Part shown: positions 42,540 through 51,107 of the stretch, piece after piece
How positions within the stretch are numbered: the stretch's first letter is position 1
Layout: each line of letters opens with the position of its first letter
Program-made: the position numbers and the translations under genes
The notes under the pieces: model-generated
What the model was told of the DNA's origin: nothing
What the model saw: only the letters and a program-made list of their open reading frames with translations
Database searches by the model: none
Source: Anaerosolibacter carboniphilus
Lineage (GTDB): Bacteria; Bacillota; Clostridia; Peptostreptococcales; Thermotaleaceae
DNA length: 64,000 bases
Direction of reading: 5' to 3'
Assembly (NCBI RefSeq): GCF_014205875.1
Contig: NZ_JACHEN010000017.1
Location: forward strand, 46,646 to 110,645

Positions 42540-43355
42540 ATGGAAAATCTATTACTGGCTTTTGGATTAACGATGTTCGCCGGCCTATCTACGGGAATCG
42601 GAAGTGCTTTAGCCTTTTTTACAAAGCAGACCAATAAGAAATTTCTTTCTATTACCTTAGGGTTTTCAGCGGGGGTTATGATTTATGTTTCAATGATTGA
42701 AATATTTACCAAAGCACAAGGCGCTTTGGTTGGAGAATTGGGAGAAAAACTGGGCTCTTGGATTACGGTCATATCATTCTTCGGAGGAATGTTCATGATT
42801 GCTTTGATCGACAAACTTATTCCTTCCTTTGAGAATCCCCATGAAGTTCATACGGTTGAAAGAGTAAGGGAGATGAAAGAAGCAAAACCGGAGAAGCAAG
42901 ATAAAGGTTTGCTTAGAATGGGGATCTTTACTGCCTTGGCAGTAGGGATTCATAACTTTCCAGAAGGATTCGCCACCTTAATCTCTGCCCTCAAGGATCC
43001 TGCATTAGGAATTAGCATTGCAATTGCTATAGCGATCCACAATATTCCAGAGGGAATTGCGGTATCCATTCCTGTTTACTATGCAACAGGAAGCAGGAAA
43101 AAGGCTTTTCAGTATTCTTTCCTATCTGGATTGGCGGAGCCTGTGGGCGCTATCGTTGGTTATCTCCTACTGGCGCCTATCATGACAGATATGGTGTTCG
43201 GCATTGTTTTTGCAGCTGTGGGAGGGATTATGGTATTTATTTCCCTAGACCAGCTTTTGCCTACAGCAAGGGAATATGGGGAACATCATTTATCGATATA
43301 CGGATTGGTATTAGGGATGATTGTCATGGCTGTAAGCCTGTTATTATTTATTTAA
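42540..43355 (+). CDS. zupT: ZIP-family metal transporter (ZupT-like)
   Basis: A 271-residue membrane protein with about eight helices and the two ZIP metal-site helices: GIHNFPEGFATLISAL and AIHNIPEGIAVSIPV. The variable loop (about 90-125, HEVHTVERVREMKEAK) is short of histidines. ZupT imports Zn(II), Fe(II) or other divalent cations. AGGGGG precedes the ATG. It diverges from the Fur-box palindrome and could share iron control, but the palindrome lies over 100 bases upstream. Confidence 0.93.
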   Translation: MENLLLAFGLTMFAGLSTGIGSALAFFTKQTNKKFLSITLGFSAGVMIYVSMIEIFTKAQGALVGELGEKLGSWITVISFFGGMFMIALIDKLIPSFENPHEVHTVERVREMKEAKPEKQDKGLLRMGIFTALAVGIHNFPEGFATLISALKDPALGISIAIAIAIHNIPEGIAVSIPVYYATGSRKKAFQYSFLSGLAEPVGAIVGYLLLAPIMTDMVFGIVFAAVGGIMVFISLDQLLPTAREYGEHHLSIYGLVLGMIVMAVSLLLFI

Positions 43356-43446
43356 TTTCTTAAATAAATGAATATTGTATGGAGCATATATATTTAGTAT
43401 AATAATATGTGTTTATTGTTTTCTATAATTGAATAGGATACATCAT

Positions 43447-43650
43447 GGTGCTATTGATATGAAAAATAGCTTAAAAGGGAAGTACGGTGAAAAACCGACG
43501 CGGTCCCGCCACTGTAAAGCAGAGTAAAACTATAAAAATACCACTGTCTTTATCGAAAGATGGGAAGGGAGTAGTTTTACAATGATGCTGAGCCAGGAGA
43601 CCTGCCATGATGATGCGCCGATAAAACTTACGAGGATAAGGAGGTGTGGA
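43447..43650 (+). promoter_or_regulatory. Cobalamin riboswitch
   Basis: Conserved blocks in order: GGGAAGTACGGTGAAAAACC, CGCGGTCCCGCCACTGTAA (B12 core), GATGCTGAGCCAGGAGACCTG (B12 box) and the 3' helix. It is followed by a terminator before cbiX. It should switch off cobalt-chelatase expression when adenosylcobalamin is plentiful. Confidence 0.97.
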
Positions 43651-43704
43651 TGCCAAGGGAGAACATATGCTTTGATGTTTCCCTTCAGCTTCTCATCATG
43701 TATC

Positions 43705-43737
43705 AAATACCCTTTTTCTCAGAAGAAGGGTATTTTT
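43705..43737 (+). terminator. Cobalamin-riboswitch terminator
   Basis: AAATACCCTTTTT and its complement AAGAAGGGTATTTTT with a short loop, ending in a T-run. Confidence 0.9.
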
Positions 43738-43914
43738 ATATATCTAAGAAATTATGGTTTTTGATTTCTTAGATATGGGGTGTGCAGAGGGGATTTCCCC
43801 TTTGCCGTTTTCAGGAAGGTGCTCAGCCTGCTTTGCAGGCGTCGAAGGAAACCTAGGGTTTCCTAGCGAAAACAAATTGCCGATAGGCAACTTTGTTCTT
43901 TAAACGGAAAGGAC
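43738..43914 (+). other. Multi-hairpin segment between riboswitch terminator and cbiX
   Basis: About 175 bases with successive stem-loops: ATCTAAGAAAT/ATTTCTTAGAT (near 43740-43777), GCCTGC-TTT-GCAGGC (43828-43842), GGAAACC-TAG-GGTTTCC (43848-43864) and AACAAA-TTGCC-GATA-GGCAA-TTTGTT (43870-43897). No ORF or aptamer is recognised. Confidence 0.6.
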
Positions 43915-43922
43915 GGGTGTTT

Positions 43923-44300
43923 ATGAAAAGAGCATTGTTCATACTTGGCCATGGCAGCCAAGCAGAAGAGGCAGCAGAAATATTTTCTAATATTGTAGAA
44001 ATGGTGATGAATATTACTTCTTTTGAGACGATTGGTATGGGATCTTTACAGCTTTCTAAACCGAGTTTTGAAGAGGGGATTGAAGATTTAATCATGCAAG
44101 ACGTTGAGGAAATTATAATCGTTCCCCTTTTTATTTTTAAGGGAAATCATGTTCAATATGACATTCCAGAGGCGCTGGAAAGCCTAAAGAAAAAATATCC
44201 TACCGTAAATTTCATTATGGCGAAGCATATCGGTGCAGACCATAAAATTGCTGCGATCATTGAAGAAAGAGCGCTGGCCGCTATGAAGGTATCCTATTAA
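43923..44300 (+). CDS. cbiX: Sirohydrochlorin cobaltochelatase, small CbiX type
   Basis: A 125-residue CbiX-S protein, inserting cobalt (or nickel/iron) into sirohydrochlorin. Start MKRALFILGHGSQAEEA gives the metal-binding His of the GHGS motif. The second His is in FKGNHVQYDIPEAL. Small forms act as dimers. The ATG at 43923 follows AAAGGACGGG. Located after the cobalamin riboswitch, so a cobalt role is more likely than siroheme ferrochelatase. A CobN-like gene follows 59 bases later. Confidence 0.92.
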   Translation: MKRALFILGHGSQAEEAAEIFSNIVEMVMNITSFETIGMGSLQLSKPSFEEGIEDLIMQDVEEIIIVPLFIFKGNHVQYDIPEALESLKKKYPTVNFIMAKHIGADHKIAAIIEERALAAMKVSY

Positions 44301-44359
44301 CAGGGAAAAGAAATACATAGAATATAATGGTTATCGTAAGAAATGGAGGGGATCAGTAC

Positions 44360-46429
44360 ATGGGATCTTTTCAACTGATCGAATATTCTTCACGGGATGG
44401 AAAGGGCTATCGTAGAATAAAAGGTAAAGAGACATTGGAAGAGAAATATGAGGAATTTCTAATCATGATGTTAAATGATATAATACCTCCTTTAAATTTC
44501 ATAGAAAGTTATGATCGATTAAATTCCATAGAGAGAAAAATCAATCAATATCATGAAGGGCGCATTCATAATCTAGAAGAATATCGAAAATATCAGATGG
44601 AGATATGGGAAGTCGTAAAAAGAGAAAACTTACATCGAGACATTGATTTTACCCATAAGATGATGAATGCAAACTTCGATAAGTTTTTGGAAGTACTTTA
44701 TGGTTATTTGAACGAAATCAAGCACACAACTATCAAGGCAGGGCCCGGCGTATTATTGAAACAACTGGATGAAGAAGATCTGATCAATATGATATTACAT
44801 CTTGTTCGTCTGCCAATAGGGGATATTCCAGGTTTATATGATACCATTGCAGAAATGAGGGGCTACAATTATCACCAATTGGTCAGAAACAGAGGGAGAT
44901 TTTGCCCTACAGAGGGAAAAACTTATGGCCAGATATTAGATAAAATAAATTATTTGGGAAAAGAGCTAATAACGGTATTTGCCAATGAAAAGTTTGATAA
45001 GGGTAAAGGCTACTTGATTTGCAAGGCGTTTTTTGGAAGAGAAATTCATAGGATTATAAAGGTGATGGACTATATAGCAGATCAATTGGTTCCATATTTA
45101 AGAAAAGCCTATTTGGATGGGTATAAGATGTTAAATGATTTAGAAAAGGGTGTTGTGTCACCAAAGACTTTTGAGGAATGTTTAAGGAGAAACACAAAGT
45201 CATGGTCTTTCCATGAAGGTTTTAATGGATCAGGCCCTTCTATGATTCTTACAAAGAATGGGTGGGAAGTGGGAAAGAGATTGGGAGAGACATTACTGAA
45301 TACATTTCTCCAAGAAGAAGATCGATATCCGAATGCCATTGCCATTATTCTATTGGGGATGTCTAGCTTTTGCAGACAAGGGGAAGACATCGCTCAAGTT
45401 TTATATTTACTGGGGGTAAAGCCAGTATGGGATAGCAACACAGGACAAATATATGGACTGGAAGTCATACCCTTAGAAGCATTAGGAAGACCTAGAATAG
45501 ATGTGATAATGGAAATTAGTCCGTGTTTTCGAGAGAGCTTTCCAGAGGCAATGGGTTTATTAGATTTGGCTGTAGAAATGGTGGCAGCGTTGGATGAAAC
45601 AGAAGAAGAGAACTATATTCGAAAACATTTGGGGCAAGATATTCATAGCTTTTTAGAAAAGGGTGAAACTTTTGATTTGGCCAGGACGTATTCTTTGTAC
45701 CGTATCTTCGGCTGTAGAACTGTTGCCGATGAAATGGCAATAGGGCGCGTCATGGAGACGGGACAGTGGACCAGATGTAAGGAACTAGGAGACAACTATC
45801 TGGAGTGGAGCGGTTACGCCTACAGTAGAAATAAGAAGGGCGTGCATGCAAGAAAGCTGCTTCATAGGAGGCTAAAACAAGTTGATATTGTTGTGCAAAA
45901 TACTTCGTGCAGAGAACGGGATATTTTGGATAGGGAAAGATTTTACCAGCATCATGGGGGAATAGGAAACGCAGTTAAGAGCATTAGCGGAAAGGCTCCT
46001 AAAATGTACTGCGGAGATAGCAGCAATCCATTCTATGTAAGGATACGAAGCATAGAGAAACAATTAAAATTCATTTTTCGCTGCAGGGTATTAAATCCCC
46101 ATTGGATAGAGTCTATAAAAAAGTATGAATACCAGGGTGCACTCTATTTTTCAAAAATAATAGATTATGTTTTTTGTTGGGATGCGCTAACCAATTGTAT
46201 AGATGATTGGATGTACGAAGAACTGGCCCACCACTATATTCAAGATGAAAAAATGTGGGAATGGCTACGGAAATATGAATCTCAAGGGTTATTTCCCATA
46301 GTCAAAAAATTGCTGGAGGCAGTCAAACGAAAAATGTGGTGTCCAGAGCCTAAGACGCTGCAGGTTTTGATGGAGATTGGGAGCGGACAGATAAATAGAA
46401 AAGAAGCCTGTAAGAATGATGTAGAATAA
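44360..46429 (+). CDS. CobN/magnesium-chelatase-H-like protein, shortened and diverged
   Basis: A 689-residue protein with the CobN core: LGVKPVWDSNTGQIYGLEVI, LEALGRPRIDVIMEISPCFR and LLDLAVEMVAALDE match cobaltochelatase large subunit. CobN is normally about 1200-1400 residues. Here the N-terminal half is missing, and the LPTGRNxY-type motif just before the core is replaced by NGSGPSMILTKNGWEV. ATG at 44360 (SD GGAGGGG, 8 bases) is preferred to an ATG at 44327. It sits directly downstream of cbiX under one cobalamin riboswitch. Function is unclear: an alternative tetrapyrrole chelatase, a metallochaperone, or a degraded relic retained under selection. No ChlI/CobS-type ATPase lies in the window. 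Confidence 0.75.
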   Translation: MGSFQLIEYSSRDGKGYRRIKGKETLEEKYEEFLIMMLNDIIPPLNFIESYDRLNSIERKINQYHEGRIHNLEEYRKYQMEIWEVVKRENLHRDIDFTHKMMNANFDKFLEVLYGYLNEIKHTTIKAGPGVLLKQLDEEDLINMILHLVRLPIGDIPGLYDTIAEMRGYNYHQLVRNRGRFCPTEGKTYGQILDKINYLGKELITVFANEKFDKGKGYLICKAFFGREIHRIIKVMDYIADQLVPYLRKAYLDGYKMLNDLEKGVVSPKTFEECLRRNTKSWSFHEGFNGSGPSMILTKNGWEVGKRLGETLLNTFLQEEDRYPNAIAIILLGMSSFCRQGEDIAQVLYLLGVKPVWDSNTGQIYGLEVIPLEALGRPRIDVIMEISPCFRESFPEAMGLLDLAVEMVAALDETEEENYIRKHLGQDIHSFLEKGETFDLARTYSLYRIFGCRTVADEMAIGRVMETGQWTRCKELGDNYLEWSGYAYSRNKKGVHARKLLHRRLKQVDIVVQNTSCRERDILDRERFYQHHGGIGNAVKSISGKAPKMYCGDSSNPFYVRIRSIEKQLKFIFRCRVLNPHWIESIKKYEYQGALYFSKIIDYVFCWDALTNCIDDWMYEELAHHYIQDEKMWEWLRKYESQGLFPIVKKLLEAVKRKMWCPEPKTLQVLMEIGSGQINRKEACKNDVE

Positions 46430-46463
46430 AAATTTTATTGAAAATATTAATTTTGTAGATGCA

Positions 46464-46506
46464 AGATCAATAAAAAATTCCTGATACAGGGATTTTTTAT
46501 TGATCT
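46464..46506. terminator. Bidirectional terminator
   Basis: AGATCAATAAAAAATTCCT and its near complement with a 5-base loop, overlapping the end of the convergent fur gene. Confidence 0.92.
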
Positions 46507-46925
46507 TCCTGGCATTTTTGACAATAGCCGTATAATTCAAATTTGTGGTCTGTGAGGGTAAAGTTTTTAGAACCAAGTTTTTTTTGTAAATCCTCTATAG
46601 GACAGAAATCAATGTTTTCTGTTTTGCCACAGCCTTTGCAAATTAGGTGATGATGGTGGGCTTCGGAACAGACAAGCTCATAGCTGAAGGTACCATCCTT
46701 GATTTGTGTCTTATGAATGATGTGGGTATTCACGAGGATTTCCAGATTCCGATAAATCGTGGAAAAATTGGTTTGAGCATATTTGTCCTTAGACTTTGAA
46801 TAAATCTCCTCAGCAGAGAGGAAATGCCCTTGGTGCTCAACCAATACGTCAATAATGGCTTTTCGCTGATTGGTTAGCTTATAGCCATGTTCTTTCAATT
46901 TATCTTCAATAAATGTTCTGTTCAT
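46497..46925 (-). CDS. fur: Ferric-uptake-regulator family protein (Fur/PerR/Zur)
   Basis: A 142-residue metal-dependent repressor with the winged-helix LTNQRKAIIDVLVEHQGHFLS and STIYRNLEILV, the metal-binding EAHHHHLICKGCGKTENIDF and a C-terminal YGYCQKC. Both zinc-binding Cys pairs are present. The Fur boxes in this window have the Fe-responsive consensus, so this gene is a good candidate for that regulator, but PerR or Zur cannot be excluded by sequence alone. SD GGGAG is 11 bases from ATG and 8 from an in-frame GTG one codon upstream (46928); either may be used. Confidence 0.85.
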   Translation of the reverse strand: MNRTFIEDKLKEHGYKLTNQRKAIIDVLVEHQGHFLSAEEIYSKSKDKYAQTNFSTIYRNLEILVNTHIIHKTQIKDGTFSYELVCSEAHHHHLICKGCGKTENIDFCPIEDLQKKLGSKNFTLTDHKFELYGYCQKCQEDQ

Positions 46926-47010
46926 CACGATTTTCACTCCCAAGGATTCGGTTAATACTATTTTATTATAGTATACCCTGAGATTCAATGAAAAAGAATA
47001 ACGGAGCACA

Positions 47011-47046
47011 AAAGACCTGAACCGCTTTAGGCGATCCAGGTTTAAA
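47011..47046 (-). terminator. Possible terminator between anti-sigma and fur genes
   Basis: Minus strand AACCTGGATCGCCTAAAGCG then GTTCAGGTCTTTTG: imperfect stem followed by a short T-run. Confidence 0.55.
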
Positions 47047-47054
47047 AGATACAA

Positions 47055-48002
47055 CTATTTCGATAGGATGATCACCCGTGGAAGGTTTTCTTTCGTAAAG
47101 ATGATGGCGATCACATCCCCCACTTGGAGGACATCCAAACCGATACGATCAAAATAGTCCTGATTGTTAACGATGGCATGCTTGACCAGAAGGGTGTCTT
47201 CTGCCACTGAAAAACGAGAAACTTCCCGGCTTCCAGTGTCCATGTGCTGCTCTATGTGGATCTGACCGTCTTTGATTTCTAAAATCCTACCTTCCACGAA
47301 ATACTCACCCTCTAAGGGATTGGTAGGAGAAACTTCTACATTGTGGGTCTCGCCTTTGTTATCTAGCGTGGAAATATATTCAGCCTTCTTTTTTAAATAA
47401 TCTTCCTTATTGTTGATGAAGACCTGAAATACTTTGAAGCCATCTCTCGTCAGTACCAAGCCAACGCGAAGAGATACATCGATAGGCCCAAATTCCTGGG
47501 CAAGAATGTTTTTATACACCTTGAAGCCCTTTGGTGTGATATGGGCAGTAGACTGCGCTACATCTTCCCATGTCTCCCAATCAAAATACTGGATAAAGGA
47601 AATCTGTTCTTTTAGGTCTAGAGCGATTTTCTCTTGGTATATCCAACGATCCCCCTGTAATGCATAGGTGACGAAATCCTTCGCCATATTGGTAGGGATG
47701 AGCTCTTCATACTTCATGATAAAATAGGTACCTAGGATGCCACCCATTAAGGAACTAAGCATTACAGCGATGACCAAGGTGTAAAACCATTTACGATAGC
47801 CTTTTAGGATAGAGCGTACAGATTTCTCTTTTTCTGTGCCCGATGCTTCTGGAGAAGGATGGTCATTCTGAAGTGCTTCATAGAGGGATGCACAGTCAGG
47901 ACATTCATTTAAATGGGCTTCAACAAATTCCATGCTCTCTTCGCTGAGCAAGTTTTCTATATAAAGAGGTAGTAAATCACCGACCAATATACACTTATTC
48001 AT
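47055..48002 (-). CDS. Anti-sigma factor with zinc-finger (zf-HC2) and one membrane helix
   Basis: A 315-residue protein. The N-terminal cytosolic zinc-binding anti-sigma motif HLNECPDC (H-x3-C-x2-C), then a membrane helix near residues 82-105 (LVIAVMLSSLMGGILGTYFI), and an extracytoplasmic beta-rich part of about 200 residues. ATG at 48002 is 8 bases after GGAGGG. An in-frame GTG at 48011 abuts the SD. It overlaps the end of the sigma gene by 8 bases, so both are coupled. Confidence 0.9.
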   Translation of the reverse strand: MNKCILVGDLLPLYIENLLSEESMEFVEAHLNECPDCASLYEALQNDHPSPEASGTEKEKSVRSILKGYRKWFYTLVIAVMLSSLMGGILGTYFIMKYEELIPTNMAKDFVTYALQGDRWIYQEKIALDLKEQISFIQYFDWETWEDVAQSTAHITPKGFKVYKNILAQEFGPIDVSLRVGLVLTRDGFKVFQVFINNKEDYLKKKAEYISTLDNKGETHNVEVSPTNPLEGEYFVEGRILEIKDGQIHIEQHMDTGSREVSRFSVAEDTLLVKHAIVNNQDYFDRIGLDVLQVGDVIAIIFTKENLPRVIILSK

Positions 48003-48507
48003 ATCTTTCACCCTCCTTTATAAAATTTACCAACTTGATTCTTAATCTGTGGAATTTCACCCTAGCTGTATTGGAATTGATTCCTAGGGTTTCTGAGATT
48101 TCTTCATAGGAATATTTGTGTTGAACCTTCATATGGAAGATCTGCTGTTCTTCTTCTGTCAACTGACAGATCATTTTTTGAATATAATCCGTACTTTCTT
48201 TTAGCAGATACTGTTGCTCTGGGGATAGAATCTTTGTATCTATAATCTCCGCAAGAAGTTCTTCAGTGGAAATCGAAGTTTGTTTGATAGCCTGCCGCAG
48301 CTTTGAAATAAACTGGTTGCGAGAGATGGTGAAAAGCCAAGTTTTTAGTTTCGAGGCGTCCTTCAGTTGATGAAGAGATTTTAGCGCCTTGAGAAAGGTG
48401 TCCTGGGTAATGTCTTGAGCCAAGTCCCTATCACGACATAAAGACAAAGAATATCTAAAGATATCATCATAGTAGCTTAGACAAAGGCGCTCTAGGTTAC
48501 TGTGCAC
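47995..48507 (-). CDS. ECF sigma factor (sigma-70 family, region 2 and 4)
   Basis: A 170-residue sigma factor: region 2 with DDIFRYSLSLCRDRDLAQDI and TQDTFLKALKSL, region 4 with TEEEQQIFHMKVQHKYSYEE and GINSNTARVKFHRLRIKL. The start is GTG at 48507, 8 bases after GGAGG. Its anti-sigma partner is directly downstream and overlapping. The signal and regulon are unknown; no matching ECF promoter was identified with confidence. Confidence 0.92.
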   Translation of the reverse strand: MHSNLERLCLSYYDDIFRYSLSLCRDRDLAQDITQDTFLKALKSLHQLKDASKLKTWLFTISRNQFISKLRQAIKQTSISTEELLAEIIDTKILSPEQQYLLKESTDYIQKMICQLTEEEQQIFHMKVQHKYSYEEISETLGINSNTARVKFHRLRIKLVNFIKEGERYE

Positions 48508-48776
48508 AGGTGATTCCTCCTTTCTGCTAGCCTATCTATTAGACGTGGCTTCCTTATAAATGTTACACGATTTTTAGGGTTTTAAACGATAAATTCTTGT
48601 AATATATTGGAGAATATAAATCTTCATAAATTCTGTCTATAAATATTTTTTAAAAATAAAACACACACAAGGTTTTTAAAAAAATATATAGAACTGATAA
48701 TATATATGGATATGAATGTTAATTCAAGAACAATTCTACGACTAACTGCTAACCAGACTTTAAAGGGGGAGATTAT

Positions 48777-49577
48777 ATGAAGGTTTACATCAGTGCGGAT
48801 ATGGAAGGCGTAACGGGAATTACCCATTGGAACGAAACGGATAAGCTCAAGGGAGATTATGGATATTTCGCAGAGCAGATGACCAGAGAGGTGGCGGCGG
48901 CTTGCGAAGGGGCAAGAAAGGCTGGTGCTACAGAAATCTGGGTGAAGGATGCCCATGAAACAGGTAGAAATATAGATCCTAGCGCCCTTCCAGAAAACGT
49001 TCGACTCATCAGGGGTTGGAGTGGCCATCCATTTTCCATGGTACAGGGGGTAGATGCATCCTTTGATGCCTTATTATTTGTAGGGTACCATTCTTGGGCA
49101 GGGTCTAATCATAACCCATTGGCCCATACCATGGATGCCCATGGCATTCAGTATATTAAGATTAATGGTAGGTATGCCAGCGAATTCACGATCCATGCCT
49201 ATGCTGCAGCGTCCTTGGGCGTACCTGTGGTGTTTATCAGTGGGGATAAAGGCTTGATGGAAGAGGCAAAAGTGCTGAATGGAAATATGAGAGCCTTGGC
49301 TGTGAATGAAGGTATTGGGGACTCTACGGTGAGTATCCATCCTCATGTGGCTGTGGAACAAATGAAAAAAGAGGTAGAGCTGGCATTGAAGGAAAATTTA
49401 GACTTATGTAAAATCGAAGTCCCAAAAAGCTTCCAAATAGAGATTTCTTTTGCTGAGCATAAGAAGGCATATAAAGCATCCTTTTTTCCAGGCGTTAAGC
49501 AGTTATCAGCCCATTGTGTAGGCTTTGAAACCCATGATTATTTTGAGGCATTGAGAATGATGGCCTTTGTATTATAA
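48777..49577 (+). CDS. dppA: M55-family D-aminopeptidase (DppA-like)
   Basis: A 266-residue zinc peptidase that cleaves D-amino-acid peptides such as D-Ala-D-Ala. Zinc ligands are visible in ISADMEGVTGITHW (D8, E10), VKDAHETGRN and FVGYHSWAG. The shape and length match DppA. AAGGGGG precedes the ATG. It stands alone; the usual dppBCDE transporter is not next to it. Cell-wall peptide recycling is a probable role. Confidence 0.93.
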   Translation: MKVYISADMEGVTGITHWNETDKLKGDYGYFAEQMTREVAAACEGARKAGATEIWVKDAHETGRNIDPSALPENVRLIRGWSGHPFSMVQGVDASFDALLFVGYHSWAGSNHNPLAHTMDAHGIQYIKINGRYASEFTIHAYAAASLGVPVVFISGDKGLMEEAKVLNGNMRALAVNEGIGDSTVSIHPHVAVEQMKKEVELALKENLDLCKIEVPKSFQIEISFAEHKKAYKASFFPGVKQLSAHCVGFETHDYFEALRMMAFVL

Positions 49578-49579
49578 TG

Positions 49580-49620
49580 AAACCCATGAAGCGGGCTACT
49601 AGCCCTCTTCATGGGTTTTA
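49580..49620. terminator. Bidirectional terminator
   Basis: AAACCCATGAAG and CTTCATGGGTTT arms with GGGCT/AGCCC inner stem. It overlaps the 3' end of the convergent yibE/F gene. Confidence 0.92.
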
Positions 49621-50687
49621 TCTTCTTCTTTATCTTTTTTAATGAAGAAACTTGATACCATGGCCGTGATTGGGATGGCTATCACCAAGCCGATACTGCC
49701 AGCCAGGGAACGGATTACCTCTGTGGCGATGATATCCAGGTTGAGTATTTTTACGAAGGAGGTTTCATAGGCCATAAACAGAAGCAGTAAGGGAATAGAG
49801 CTGCCTGTGTAGGCTAAGATTAAGGTGTTGGTCATGGTGCCCATAACATCCTGCCCTACATTCATCCCCGAAGCGAAAAGTTCCTTTCGGGTTAAGCTGG
49901 GATTGACTCGATGGATTTCTTCAATGGAGGAAGCAATGGACATACCGATATCCATCACAGCACCCAAGGCACCCAAGATGATTCCTGAAAAAAGTAATCC
50001 CTTAAAATCAAAAGCAACGGACTGAGGAATATAGGTAAGCATGACGGCCTCTTCACTGCTCATCCCCGTCAGTCGAACTTTGCTACCGATGAAATATGCC
50101 AGAAGCCCTGCCGTAAGAACGCCGCCAGTTGTGCCTAGGATGGCAGCTATGCTTTTGCTGTTAACGCCTGCAACGATAAACAAGGTAATGATTGTAATAA
50201 AAACGGATGCTGCGATGGTAATTGGAACAGGATGATAGCCTTTCAGCATTAAGGGCAATAGTACCTTCAGGATTGTAAACAATGTAATCGTTAGGGTGAC
50301 TACAGCCTTAAATCCCTTTTTTCTACCTATGAGAAGAATCAACGCCACAAAAAGAATAGCCAGGTAGATCGCGTAGTTTTGCCGCATGTAATCGGAAATA
50401 AAAACCTCTATGGAATTATCATGCTCTTCGATAACAACTACCACTCTATCATTTTCCTTCACGGGAAAGTCATAGATATAATTGCCGGAAAGATGGTTCA
50501 CAGTTTCAACAATTTCGCCTTTATATTTGCCGCTGGTAATCCTTAATTGAACATGCTGGGACGCATCCCCAAGGTCCAAAACCTCCAGAACAACAGCCGT
50601 TTCCGTATAACTTTGGATCTCCTCGCCATATGTAGGAACGATCGATAAAATGAGAAGGAGTATCGTGAGTAGAATCAGCTTTTTCAT
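49599..50687 (-). CDS. YibE/F family membrane protein
   Basis: A 362-residue protein. Signal-like helix (MKKLILLTILLLILSIVPTY), a small extracytoplasmic domain (VVLEVLDLGDASQHVQLRI), then about eight helices with FVALILLIGRKKGFKAV, FIGSKVRLTGMSSEEAVML and SGIILGALGAVMDIGMSIAS typical of YibE/F. The start at 50687 follows TAGGAGG; a longer frame lacks an SD. Substrate or activity unknown; the family is often considered a transporter. Confidence 0.9.
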   Translation of the reverse strand: MKKLILLTILLLILSIVPTYGEEIQSYTETAVVLEVLDLGDASQHVQLRITSGKYKGEIVETVNHLSGNYIYDFPVKENDRVVVVIEEHDNSIEVFISDYMRQNYAIYLAILFVALILLIGRKKGFKAVVTLTITLFTILKVLLPLMLKGYHPVPITIAASVFITIITLFIVAGVNSKSIAAILGTTGGVLTAGLLAYFIGSKVRLTGMSSEEAVMLTYIPQSVAFDFKGLLFSGIILGALGAVMDIGMSIASSIEEIHRVNPSLTRKELFASGMNVGQDVMGTMTNTLILAYTGSSIPLLLLFMAYETSFVKILNLDIIATEVIRSLAGSIGLVIAIPITAMVSSFFIKKDKEEDKTHEEG

Positions 50688-50784
50688 CCTTTGCCTCCTA
50701 GAGAATATGACTTCATTGCTTATGGGTGGAAGGAATTCCACCGCTTTTTCATTATAGCACAATAAAAGAAGCAAGATGAATATA

Positions 50785-50816
50785 AAAACCTTCGGGCATT
50801 AAGCTCGAAGGTTTTT
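50785..50816 (-). terminator. Terminator of the DUF3787 gene
   Basis: AAAAACCTTCGAGC and GCCCGAAGGTTTTT arms on the minus strand, followed by TATATT. Confidence 0.85.
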
Positions 50817-50822
50817 GATTGG

Positions 50823-50978
50823 CTATTTCTGATTTTCTTCTACCCACTCTTTGGCTTCAGTAACAGCAGTTTCACTGGGAATAGGAACACCTGTGTCTGA
50901 TAAAACATGGTCTATATCAGCCCAGGCAGCTGTTGAATCCATGCCTAGATTTGTTCTTTCAACCTTTGGATTTGCCAT
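50823..50978 (-). CDS. DUF3787 / spore-surface small protein (51 aa)
   Basis: A 51-residue hydrophilic protein: MANPKVERTNLGMDSTAAWA, then IDHVLSDTGVPIPSE and EAKEWVEENQK. DxTAAWA, IPSE and AKEWVxEN match the DUF3787 family, reported on clostridial spore surfaces. The start at 50978 lies 9 bases after AAGGGAG; a longer frame without SD is ignored. Monocistronic. Confidence 0.85.
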   Translation of the reverse strand: MANPKVERTNLGMDSTAAWADIDHVLSDTGVPIPSETAVTEAKEWVEENQK

Positions 50979-51107
50979 AGGAACAACTCCCTTCCATCTT
51001 CTACCTATTTGCCATAAATTAATTGAATATTCTGTATTGGTATAGATACCCAGAAAGAAGGAAAGCAAACCCGATGAATGCTAAAAATATATAAATCTAA
51101 TAAATCG

